The notes under the pieces were generated by a model that was given only the letters and a program-made list of their open reading frames with translations, did no database searches and was not told where the DNA came from. 5,805 bases of DNA from Desulfobacteraceae bacterium (GTDB taxonomy: Bacteria > Desulfobacterota > Desulfobacteria > Desulfobacterales > ETH-SRB1): assembly GCA_013202725.1 (NCBI GenBank), contig JABMRH010000079.1, positions 1 to 5,805 on the forward strand, given 5' to 3'. Shown here one piece after another: positions 1 to 5,805 of the stretch. A program made the position numbers and the translations under genes. The first letter of the stretch is position 1; every line of letters begins with the position of its first letter.

Positions 1-7
1 AAATTGG

Positions 8-26
8 GCAAAAGGGGGCGTTTTGC
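8..26. repeat. Short inverted repeat downstream of the stress protein gene
   Basis: GCAAAA (8-13) and TTTTGC (21-26) form a perfect 6-bp inverted repeat around a seven-base G-rich loop, 12 bases after the stress protein stop. On the minus transcript it is followed by CCCAATTT rather than a T-run, so it is at best a weak terminator. Confidence 0.3.
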
Positions 27-37
27 AAAGGTCTCTA

Positions 38-979
38 TTATTGAACGATCCAAACAGTCAACCCGCTTGAGTTAAGCAAAACTTTGCTGGTTACACTGCC
101 CATGAAAAGCTCCTTTATTTTTGAAAGACCCCTGCGTCCCAATACAATTGTTCCAAAACCGTTTTCACGTGCTTCTTTGAGAATATCGTCAGCAGCAGAC
201 CGGCTGCCGTCTATTACTTTAGTGGCGACCTGATCCTCGGAAAGCCCTGCATCAAGAAGCATTTCTTTAGCCTTTTTCATGTATGGAGCAATCTGCTGGC
301 CTGCCTTATTCCGCCAGAACTCTTCAAGATCTGGAGCCTCTTCAAGGGCCTCAAGAGGAACAAAGCGTCTCAAATTTCTCATGGTATAAAAAATGGTCGC
401 CTTGCAATCGGTACCGGAAAGCATAAAACCGGCATGGTCAACAGCTCTCAGGGCATTTTCGGAGCTATCCACGGCAATAAGCGCCTTTTTTGAACGAACC
501 CCACCCCCCACTATCCACAGTGGGCAATCCCTGCAGTACTCCACAAGCGTTGTGGATACAGCGCCCATGATAAACGGTTTAAAATCGGTACGGCCCCGCT
601 TGGACATCAGAATAGTATCCGCCCTTTTATTTTTTGCCCAGAAGCGAATATCTCTGGCAATAGTACTTTCACATTGCCGGTAATGCGGTTTGATATTCTC
701 TTCATCAAAACCTTTATCAATAAGAATTTTTTCGGCTTCCGCTAAAACCCGCTCGGCTATTTCTTTATTCTTTCTTTTAACCGAAGCCAGCGCCGACCTG
801 AGCTTCCTGTCCATTGTTTTATCGTCTGTTAACAGCGGCGGCAAAGAGGGAATGACATACAGAAGATGGACATGCATTTTATGCTCCGGACCAAACATAA
901 GATTAAGATAATCCAATGATCTCAACGAATTTTTTGAACCATCAATCGGTATGACAATGCTTTTTTTCAACTCCTCCAT
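38..979 (-). CDS. Tandem-domain universal stress protein (UspA family)
   Basis: A cytosolic 313-residue protein made of two UspA folds, roughly residues 5-160 and 163-313. Each begins with the characteristic strand and Asp (KKSIVIPIDGS at 6-16; KKALIAVDSSENA at 164-176). Each ends with a hydrophobic strand after Cys-Pro or its equivalent (CPLWIV, LTVWIV). The ATP-binding pattern G-x2-G-x9-G-S/T is intact in the second domain (G281, G284, G294, S295). It is degenerate in the first, where S126 replaces the first Gly and A140 the final Ser/Thr, leaving G129 and G139. Two-domain proteins of about 300 residues are common in this family. Members bind nucleotides and are linked to stress survival, but the molecular role is usually unknown. 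The ATG start is supported by AAGGAG six bases upstream. The gene follows the sensor kinase by 81 bases on the same strand with no terminator seen, so co-transcription is likely. There is no signal peptide or membrane segment. The family call is firm; the target and ligand are unknown. Confidence 0.93.
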   Translation of the reverse strand: MEELKKSIVIPIDGSKNSLRSLDYLNLMFGPEHKMHVHLLYVIPSLPPLLTDDKTMDRKLRSALASVKRKNKEIAERVLAEAEKILIDKGFDEENIKPHYRQCESTIARDIRFWAKNKRADTILMSKRGRTDFKPFIMGAVSTTLVEYCRDCPLWIVGGGVRSKKALIAVDSSENALRAVDHAGFMLSGTDCKATIFYTMRNLRRFVPLEALEEAPDLEEFWRNKAGQQIAPYMKKAKEMLLDAGLSEDQVATKVIDGSRSAADDILKEARENGFGTIVLGRRGLSKIKELFMGSVTSKVLLNSSGLTVWIVQ

Positions 980-1060
980 AATATTCTCCTTGATGATGTC
1001 TTTTCTATCGGCATTGTAAAGACCAGTGTGCCAACCTCTTGATCAATCAGAGCTTTGCGG
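980..1060 (-). other. 81-base gap between kinase and stress protein genes
   Basis: Apart from the ribosome binding site next to the stress protein start, I see no terminator hairpin with a T-run and no convincing promoter. A TTGGCA on this strand has no good -10 partner. Read-through from the kinase gene is the simplest reading. Confidence 0.4.
985..991 (-). promoter_or_regulatory. Ribosome binding site of the universal stress protein gene
   Basis: The minus strand reads AAGGAGA here, ending five bases before the ATG at 979 (six bases if only AAGGAG is counted). This fixes the start of the stress protein and indicates that it is translated independently of the upstream kinase gene. Confidence 0.75.
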
Positions 1061-3229
1061 TCAGGTTGAGCGCCTTTCGGAAGCGGGCAGATATATGGTA
1101 AAGGTAGAGCCTTCGCCTATTCTGGACTGTACCGAAATATGGCCGTTATGCTTGCTGATAATTGAATGGGAAATGGCCAACCCCAGCCCGCTGCCATCTT
1201 GCTTGGTAGTGAAATAGGGGTCAAAGATCTTTTCAAGATGTTTTTCTGGGATACCGCAACCGTTATCCTGCTCAGTGATTTTGATATAAGCTTTACCAGG
1301 CAAACTAAGAGGTGTTTCGGATCTGATATCCTCGATATTGGCGCAGTTGATTCTGATTTCACCGCCCTCAGGCATGGCATGTTTGGCGTTTATGACCAGA
1401 TTTTGAATTACCTGGCTTATTTGTCCCGAATCAATATCAACCAGCCACAAATCATCAGGGATGCTGAACCGGCATGATACCGGACTGCCATGCAATACAA
1501 AATTTGCCGATTCGGTTATAGTTTTTCCGATGGGGGTTGTTTTTTTGACAGGATCACCACCCTTGGAAAAGGTAAGCATCTGCTGGGTTAAATGTTTTGC
1601 TCTTACAGATGCTTTTTTCGCCTCTTGCAAGAAATGATACGCTTTACTGCTGGAATCAATAGACATTCCTGCCAGTTCGATATTTCCGAAAATAGCGGTA
1701 AGTATATTATTAAAATCGTGGGCAATGCCGCCGGCCAGCACTCCTACTGATTCAAGTTTCTTTACTTTGAGCAATTCCTCTTCTGTTTTTCTTTTCTCAG
1801 TCACATCCCGAAAAACAAGGATTATACCGATCATTTTGCTTTCTTTGTCAAATATTGGCGCTCCGCCGTCTTCGATAATATACTGAGTGCCATCTCTGGC
1901 GATAAGGGCAGTGTGATTTGCCAGACCCACAATCTTTCCTGAGGTAAGAACTTTATTCACTGGATTATCACAGGGTTTGCCGGTTTTCTCATTTATGATA
2001 TTGAAAACTTCCTGAACTGGTCTGCCAATGGCTTCCTGCTGGCTCCAGCCTGTTAGCTGCTCGGTAATTTTATTGATTAATACAATTTTACCGTCAAGAT
2101 CAGTGGTAATGACGCCATCGCCAATAGAACGTAATGTGACATTGAGCCGTTCTTTTTCATCCAATAATTTTTCCTCTGCCAGGGCACGTTCATGAATGGC
2201 GTTTTCTTTGGCCTTTATCTCTCGCTGCAAGGTGTCAATATGGATTATCATTCGGTTAGAAAGTGGACGCAGCAGGAGAATAAGCCCCAGAAGTCCCAAA
2301 GGAATCACCAGCACGGCAATAACCAGAGCGATAATCAGAACTTGTTTGGTAACCGGCTTAAAAAGTTCATATTTATCCATTCTGACAATTATTCCCCAAT
2401 CAATACCTTCTATGGGGCCATAAGCAACCAAGTCATGATGGGTTTCATGCAGGTGGACAGTTCTTTCACGATCAGGAACGAAGACCTTTTCCAGCGCTTG
2501 TTTCGCAGTAGCTGAATTTCCAGATATATGCGCCTTCCGGCCTAGTTCCAGTTCTGATCTGGTCGGGAAAAATAAGTCAGGTTGGCCATTGTTGCTTAAT
2601 CTTCCTATAATGGTTTCCCCTGTTTTGCCCAACCCTGTGTAATCCTGAACAATCTCACGCAGTTTGGAAGTTGTGAAAAGAACAATGTCCGTGCCCACAC
2701 GGCTTTTCTGTCTGTTTATAATTGGAGCGCTGACCACAATATATGAATCATTGTCAATTGTTACCGGGCCACTAAGCATTGGCTTGTTGTCTGCAATATC
2801 CGGCGGGTGCAGAAATTTCTCAGGCGCTGACAGGCCAACCTGGGCAACCAGTTTTCCGTGTTGATCCAAACGGTTTATGCCAACGGCAAATTGGGATAAA
2901 TTTATGGCGTCCTGTAGTATTGGAATGGAAAAATCATTGAACGTGGACAAATCAATTTCATTATTGTTGTATTTTTCCAGAGCTTCTCGGGCTTTTGAGC
3001 GGCTGGTAATTTGCCGTGCTGTTTCTTTAGCCTTTGCCAGAAACCCCTCAACCACCATACTTCTTGTTTTCACAGCAAAAATCAGATTATTAGCCTGTTG
3101 CGCTCTGAGTTGTTTATATAACGGCAAGACACTTATCAGAGCTACACATATGCATGCCAGCAATAAACCGACAGAGGCTGTGATGAGTATTTTCTTCTTA
3201 AAATGTTCTTTGAAATTGTTATTATTCAT
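1061..3229 (-). CDS. Membrane sensor histidine kinase, Cache-like + PAS + HisKA + HATPase
   Basis: A 722-residue inner-membrane sensor kinase. A Lys-rich N-terminus leads into a first membrane helix (about 14-37). A periplasmic region of about 255 residues follows, with the look of a double-Cache sensor. The second helix is at about 296-320. Next come a short coiled linker rich in Glu and Lys (332-362), a PAS domain (about 363-475, GDGVITTDLDGKIVLIN near its start), and the dimerization and phosphoacceptor helix with GIAHDFNN (H504). The ATPase domain has an N box (N614 in NAKHAM), G1 box DNGCGIP (655-661), F box FDPYFTTK (669-676) and G2 box GSGLGLAI (679-686). All catalytic residues are present, so it should be active. 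It stops just after the ATPase domain with no receiver domain, and no response regulator lies in the window. The ligand is unknown. I chose ATG at 3229; the frame stays open to a TTG at 3316, but that start has no Shine-Dalgarno and the extra residues look like chance hydrophobic sequence. The chosen start also has only a weak GGCGG upstream. Confidence 0.93.
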   Translation of the reverse strand: MNNNNFKEHFKKKILITASVGLLLACICVALISVLPLYKQLRAQQANNLIFAVKTRSMVVEGFLAKAKETARQITSRSKAREALEKYNNNEIDLSTFNDFSIPILQDAINLSQFAVGINRLDQHGKLVAQVGLSAPEKFLHPPDIADNKPMLSGPVTIDNDSYIVVSAPIINRQKSRVGTDIVLFTTSKLREIVQDYTGLGKTGETIIGRLSNNGQPDLFFPTRSELELGRKAHISGNSATAKQALEKVFVPDRERTVHLHETHHDLVAYGPIEGIDWGIIVRMDKYELFKPVTKQVLIIALVIAVLVIPLGLLGLILLLRPLSNRMIIHIDTLQREIKAKENAIHERALAEEKLLDEKERLNVTLRSIGDGVITTDLDGKIVLINKITEQLTGWSQQEAIGRPVQEVFNIINEKTGKPCDNPVNKVLTSGKIVGLANHTALIARDGTQYIIEDGGAPIFDKESKMIGIILVFRDVTEKRKTEEELLKVKKLESVGVLAGGIAHDFNNILTAIFGNIELAGMSIDSSSKAYHFLQEAKKASVRAKHLTQQMLTFSKGGDPVKKTTPIGKTITESANFVLHGSPVSCRFSIPDDLWLVDIDSGQISQVIQNLVINAKHAMPEGGEIRINCANIEDIRSETPLSLPGKAYIKITEQDNGCGIPEKHLEKIFDPYFTTKQDGSGLGLAISHSIISKHNGHISVQSRIGEGSTFTIYLPASERRST

Positions 3230-3245
3230 GATTTTTTTGCCGCCG

Positions 3246-3253
3246 AAGGAGGT
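3246..3253 (+). promoter_or_regulatory. Strong Shine-Dalgarno sequence ahead of plus-strand small ORF
   Basis: The plus strand reads AAGGAGGT, a full match to the anti-Shine-Dalgarno core, six bases before an ATG at 3260. A second in-frame ATG directly abuts it at 3254 and is too close to be used. The site lies just upstream of the kinase start on the opposite strand, so it may be coincidental. Confidence 0.4.
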
Positions 3254-3259
3254 ATGCCC

Positions 3260-3367
3260 ATGAGATTGAAAGATTATGGCAGAAATCAGAAAAAACGTAA
3301 AGAATATATTAAGCAAAGCGGACTTTTACTGATGTACCCTAAGCCCGTTCCCGATATAAACTTATAA
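3260..3367 (+). CDS. Possible 35-residue basic small protein, divergent from the kinase
   Basis: This is a short plus-strand reading frame, ATG at 3260 to TAA at 3365-3367, too short for routine ORF calling. It encodes 35 residues. The first half is strongly basic (Arg2, Lys4, Arg8, Lys11, Lys12, Arg13, Lys14, Lys18), followed by GLLLMYPKPVPDINL. Support comes from the AAGGAGGT at ideal spacing, and from its place in the gap between two minus-strand genes rather than inside a gene. Against it, no promoter is recognisable, the tail runs through one copy of the intergenic direct repeat, and the family is not recognised. It could be a genuine small or leader protein, the remnant of a decayed mobile-element gene, or chance. 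It would be transcribed divergently from the kinase, with its start 31 bases from the kinase ATG, so the two 5' ends would face each other. Confidence 0.3.
   Translation: MRLKDYGRNQKKRKEYIKQSGLLLMYPKPVPDINL
3328..3355. repeat. Imperfect direct repeat, copy 1
   Basis: The plus strand shows ACTGATGTACCCTAAGCCC followed by GTTCCCGAT. A second copy starts 40 bases later. The copies share ACTG, ATGT, CCCTAAGCC and CCCGAT, with a one-base insertion and a three-base deletion between them. This copy lies inside the small plus-strand ORF (its MYPKPVPD segment). Confidence 0.6.
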
Positions 3368-3392
3368 ACTGAATGTCCCCTAAGCCCCCGAT
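3368..3392. repeat. Imperfect direct repeat, copy 2
   Basis: The plus strand shows ACTGAATGTCCCCTAAGCC followed by CCCGAT, the partner of the copy at 3328-3355. It lies after the stop of the small ORF. On the minus strand it contains GGGGACATTCAGT. From general memory, GGGGACATTC-like blocks occur beside IS200/REP-associated transposase genes in deltaproteobacteria. That link is unverified here, and no transposase is present in the window. Confidence 0.55.
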
Positions 3393-3403
3393 TACAAGGC
3401 CGC

Positions 3404-3431
3404 CTGTTTTGCAAAATATTATTTTTAACAG
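3404..3431 (-). terminator. Weak AT-rich dyad after the DUF89 gene, possible terminator
   Basis: Eight bases after the DUF89 stop codon the minus strand can fold CTGTT with AACAG around an inner AAAAT/ATTTT pairing. The stem is AT-rich and interrupted, and no T-run follows, so it is a poor match to an intrinsic terminator. It is listed because it is the only dyad in the right place. Confidence 0.2.
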
Positions 3432-3438
3432 CTAAGTT

Positions 3439-4278
3439 TTACATTCTTTTTAATATAATATCACCTTCCCCAGCGCCGATATCGTTTGCAACGACATGAC
3501 ACTTTACTGTTAAGAGGAAAAATATAGGTAACTTTTCATTGGAAAGAGCCTCATAATTCCCCTGCCCTTTACTTATTATCAATCTTGAATTTTTATAAAC
3601 ATTCTTAAATTCTAAGCTGCATCTTTTAAGAACAGTCCCGGGAGCATCCGTGCCTGAGGATAATATGGTTGCGACTTTATCGATGCCTGCCTTTACTGCG
3701 TCCTCATATGTCGCGTCATTTATGACAGGTGTATTTCTGACGACATATATGGTTGATTTTTTCATCTCCTCTATTAAAACTTTGTCAAAGACACATTCCC
3801 CGGCATTATCCCCAATATACAAAATCTCATCGGTTTCATCTAAACAATCTTTGAATCTACTATAATCGCATATAACAAAGTCTTTTTTAAGCGTTTCGGC
3901 TGTGTCTTTTTCAATATCAAAAGCCCTGCCTGCGCCAAAGTCTATCACATTGCCGGCAATCGCAATTCTAATCGCTGTCAAAAGCCTGTCATTAGACTTT
4001 TCAACATGGCTTTTCAAAGAAGGATACAATGACAGGGCCTTTTTTGTGCTTTTATCTTTTATTTCTCTATAGGGGTCCCAATTCCCCGTAATCTCGCTTA
4101 CCTTGCGATAGATGAGTCTCCCGGTTTCCGGGGGATTGCTTACAAGCGGGATGTTTTTTAGCATCATCCCCACTTCATCTAATACCTCTTTAACTTTCTT
4201 TTCATCATCAGTCGCTATTCTCGCCGCCCGGAGAGCTTGATTTAAGAAACAGGGAAGACAATCAAGATAGGTTTTCAT
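3439..4278 (-). CDS. DUF89 / ARMT1-like metal-dependent phosphatase with N-terminal CxxC
   Basis: A cytosolic protein of 279 residues, typical for stand-alone prokaryotic DUF89 proteins. Family marks visible are CLPC near the N-terminus (C7, C10), AGNVIDFG (108-115), IGDNAGE (155-161; D157, N158, E161) followed by D165, RNTPVIND (181-188), SSGTDAPGT (207-215) and SKGQGNYEAL (236-245). In characterised DUF89 proteins the Asp-Asn pair and a further Asp hold a divalent metal, and the enzymes hydrolyse phosphomonoesters, often damaged or surplus sugar or cofactor phosphates. The CxxC subgroup has no firmly established physiological substrate known to me. The start at 4278 is chosen because AGGAGG lies seven bases upstream and MKTYLDCLPCF is the usual family N-terminus; a longer frame to 4383 would overlap the flavin reductase gene. 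It follows that gene by 31 bases, indicating an operon. The gene looks more AT-rich than its upstream neighbour. Confidence 0.9.
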   Translation of the reverse strand: MKTYLDCLPCFLNQALRAARIATDDEKKVKEVLDEVGMMLKNIPLVSNPPETGRLIYRKVSEITGNWDPYREIKDKSTKKALSLYPSLKSHVEKSNDRLLTAIRIAIAGNVIDFGAGRAFDIEKDTAETLKKDFVICDYSRFKDCLDETDEILYIGDNAGECVFDKVLIEEMKKSTIYVVRNTPVINDATYEDAVKAGIDKVATILSSGTDAPGTVLKRCSLEFKNVYKNSRLIISKGQGNYEALSNEKLPIFFLLTVKCHVVANDIGAGEGDIILKRM

Positions 4279-4285
4279 TTTCAAT

Positions 4286-4291
4286 CCTCCT
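4286..4291 (-). promoter_or_regulatory. Ribosome binding site deciding the DUF89 start
   Basis: The minus strand reads AGGAGG, seven bases before the ATG at 4278 and inside the 31-base gap after the flavin reductase stop. It supports the shorter start over the upstream in-frame ATG codons. Confidence 0.85.
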
Positions 4292-4309
4292 ATAAAGCAC
4301 TTCCAACCT

Positions 4310-5805
4310 TCAGTATTTAAGGGCAAGATTATAGCCTGCATGGACAGCGCTGAAGATATCCTGGACATCCCTGGCATCTCCAATGATTTCCATCTTGGGA
4401 ACGGCGTTTACGATCTCTTCATCGGGTCCTGCGGCAGATCTCATGCCTGACGCCAGGATAACACTCTGAAAGGGTTTCAAAGACAGTCTCTCCCCATCCT
4501 TTTCCACCTCAACGCTGTCAGCCTTGAACTCCTTAACCGTTGTATGTGGCATCAGCGTCACCTTGTCCATCTGGTCAATCCTCATTAGGGTCAATTTCTT
4601 TGTAATCATCTCCATCATGCCTCCTATTTGATCAATAAGCTCTATGGCGACTACATTATAACCCTCGCTGCCCAACTTTTCAGTAATCTCAATCCCGGCC
4701 TGACCAACTCCGATGACCAGGATCCTCGGCCCTTTTACCTTCTTTTCTTCCCGGAAATAATCTATGGATGTCATGACATGCTGATTGTCAAGGCCCTTGA
4801 TCTCCGGGATATTTTGAACCGCTCCGGTTGCCCAGACGAGAAGATCCGGCTGAATCTTCTGAATTAGGGCCGCGTCCACGGATTTCTCCAGGAGAATAGA
4901 TGCGCCACTCGCCTTTGCCAAATGTTTAAGGCTATCCAACCCCTCTTTCATCCTTTCTTTTCCGGGCGCCTGCCATGCGACGGCGAATTGCCCGCCTAAA
5001 TGATCCGTTTTCTCGGCCAGCGTAACATGGTGACCACGTCTGGTCATATACAGGGCAGTACTCATACCGGCAGGACCTCCTCCTGCGATCAGGACATTCA
5101 TGGGAATGTCTGTCCGCCCCAAAGGAGGCAAACCGATCTCCGGGTTTAGGTTGCACCCCAAGGATTCGCCGCTTTTCATGCGATGGAGACATCCCTGTAA
5201 GCAATAGCCGCAATACATGACATCCTCATCCATCCCTTTTTGCCATTTCTCTATCAAATCAGGGTCGGCAATAAGAGGTCTTCCAAGGGCCACAAGATCA
5301 GCCAGTCCATCATCCAGGACCTTGATTACCTTTTCCTTCCTGCCCATCCTGCCGGCGACAATCATGGGAATGGATGTATGATTACGGACCCATGACAATG
5401 CATCCATCTGGGGCTTATCCGGGAGACTGGTATGGTGAAAATACCATGGAGGGCTAAAGCAGGCATTTCCCATACCCACGTGTATAGCATTGATTCCAGC
5501 TCCTTCCGCCAGTTTCAATAGTGGTAGAAGATCCTCCTGGCTGATGCCGAACTCTGGCGACATCTCGTTACCTGAGATCCGGAGAATACATGGGAGATCA
5601 GGGGCTCCCTGTTTTACTGCTGCAATGGCCTCCGTTGCAAAAAGCAGGCGGTCCCGGCCATAGCGGTCTTCTCTTTTGTTCAGCTTCCTGTTCAGGAATT
5701 GCGAGATGAGATAACCGTGTCCTCCCTGAATCTCTATGATGTCAAACCCTGCTTCCTGTGCTTTTTCGGCGGCGGATTTGTAACCACCAAGAATCATCTC
5801 AATAT
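4310..5805 (-). CDS. NADH:flavin oxidoreductase, 2,4-dienoyl-CoA reductase/OYE type (N-terminus beyond window)
   Basis: A partial gene cut by the right edge; family members run about 640-680 residues, so roughly the first 150 are missing. Numbering here starts at the Met at 5797, which is internal, because the frame continues to the edge. Residues 1-190 are the C-terminal half of the FMN-binding TIM barrel (GHGYLISQFL, LRISGNE, IVAGRMG, ALGRPLIADPDL). Next is a 4Fe-4S site C196-x2-C199-x3-C203-x11-C215, the spacing of bacterial 2,4-dienoyl-CoA reductase. An FAD site follows with GGGPAG (239-244) and GGQF (268-271), an NAD(P)H site GVGQAG (363-368), and the closing FAD motif IIGDARDVQDIFSAVHAGY (471-489). 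Such enzymes pass hydride from NAD(P)H through FAD and Fe-S to FMN and reduce an activated C=C bond. The substrate cannot be read: the usual EIHGAHGYL is EIQGGHGYL here, and the following YGGSLENR-like segment is shortened. It is therefore not named fadH. The DUF89 gene follows after 31 bases. Confidence 0.92.
   Translation of the reverse strand, partial: IEMILGGYKSAAEKAQEAGFDIIEIQGGHGYLISQFLNRKLNKREDRYGRDRLLFATEAIAAVKQGAPDLPCILRISGNEMSPEFGISQEDLLPLLKLAEGAGINAIHVGMGNACFSPPWYFHHTSLPDKPQMDALSWVRNHTSIPMIVAGRMGRKEKVIKVLDDGLADLVALGRPLIADPDLIEKWQKGMDEDVMYCGYCLQGCLHRMKSGESLGCNLNPEIGLPPLGRTDIPMNVLIAGGGPAGMSTALYMTRRGHHVTLAEKTDHLGGQFAVAWQAPGKERMKEGLDSLKHLAKASGASILLEKSVDAALIQKIQPDLLVWATGAVQNIPEIKGLDNQHVMTSIDYFREEKKVKGPRILVIGVGQAGIEITEKLGSEGYNVVAIELIDQIGGMMEMITKKLTLMRIDQMDKVTLMPHTTVKEFKADSVEVEKDGERLSLKPFQSVILASGMRSAAGPDEEIVNAVPKMEIIGDARDVQDIFSAVHAGYNLALKY

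Larger units (their letters stand above)
3230..3438. other. Intergenic region between DUF89 gene and kinase gene
   Basis: This 209-base gap is the longest non-coding stretch here. It should contain the 3' end of the DUF89/flavin reductase transcript and the promoter of the kinase/stress-protein unit, since no promoter-sized gap occurs elsewhere. It holds the small plus-strand ORF, an imperfect direct repeat, a TATAA-AC-TTATA palindrome at 3355-3366 and an AT-rich dyad at 3404-3431. I could not find a -35/-10 pair with good spacing on the minus strand: TATAAG lies at the palindrome, but no matching -35 sits 16-18 bases upstream. Confidence 0.6.

Noticed and set aside
393..911. Two plus-strand open frames antisense to the stress protein gene
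   Set aside because: They are shadows of a strongly conserved minus-strand coding sequence and no ribosome binding site favours them.
1017..1050. A possible sigma-54 promoter (TTGGCACACTGG on the minus strand) before the stress protein gene
   Set aside because: Ten bases after the GG element the sequence reads TT rather than the required GC, so the -12 element is missing.
2877..3263. A 128-codon plus-strand open frame antisense to the kinase sensor region, whose stop overlaps the start of the small ORF (ATGA)
   Set aside because: It lies within the well-supported kinase gene, its product resembles no known family, and the ATGA overlap looks coincidental.
4279..4383. An upstream extension of the DUF89 gene by 35 codons
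   Set aside because: It would overlap the end of the flavin reductase, adds no family sequence and ignores the strong AGGAGG before the ATG at 4278.
4932..5213. A 93-codon minus-strand frame inside the flavin reductase gene
   Set aside because: It is an out-of-frame shadow across the Fe-S and FAD motifs, which are read intact in the main frame.
1..5805. CRISPR array, toxin-antitoxin pair, defence island, prophage or transposase
   Set aside because: No regularly spaced repeats, no paired small genes beside each other and no recognisable transposase, nuclease or phage motifs were found. The only repeat is the two-copy block at 3328-3392.

Overview
The window reads as an ordinary chromosomal segment of an anaerobic or facultative bacterium. 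A sulfate-reducer-like deltaproteobacterium (Desulfobacterota) fits best. That placement is an inference from gene content: an Fe-S flavin reductase of the 2,4-dienoyl-CoA reductase type, a large Cache-PAS histidine kinase with a GIAHDFNN H-box, and a tandem-domain universal stress protein. No single marker proves it. There is no rRNA, tRNA, CRISPR array, intact transposase or phage gene.

All four substantial genes lie on the minus strand, so transcription runs from the right edge to the left. From 5805 down to 4310 is the C-terminal three quarters of an Old Yellow Enzyme-type flavoprotein reductase, with its N-terminus beyond the window. Thirty-one bases later, behind a strong ribosome binding site, comes a DUF89 family metal-dependent phosphatase with an N-terminal CxxC (4278-3439). 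The two look like an operon. A 209-base intergenic stretch (3230-3438) follows. It holds an imperfect direct repeat and a small plus-strand reading frame with an excellent Shine-Dalgarno sequence. Then comes a 722-residue membrane sensor histidine kinase (3229-1061) and, 81 bases further on, a 313-residue protein with two UspA domains (979-38). Kinase and stress protein are probably co-transcribed, because no terminator separates them.

The two pairs suggest two functional units. One is a redox enzyme next to a probable damage-control phosphatase. The other is a sensor kinase without a local response regulator next to a stress protein. I see no convincing undescribed multi-gene system. The points most worth a second look are the divergent small ORF and repeat at 3246-3392, the altered active-site motif of the flavin reductase, and the asymmetric nucleotide-binding motifs of the tandem stress protein.
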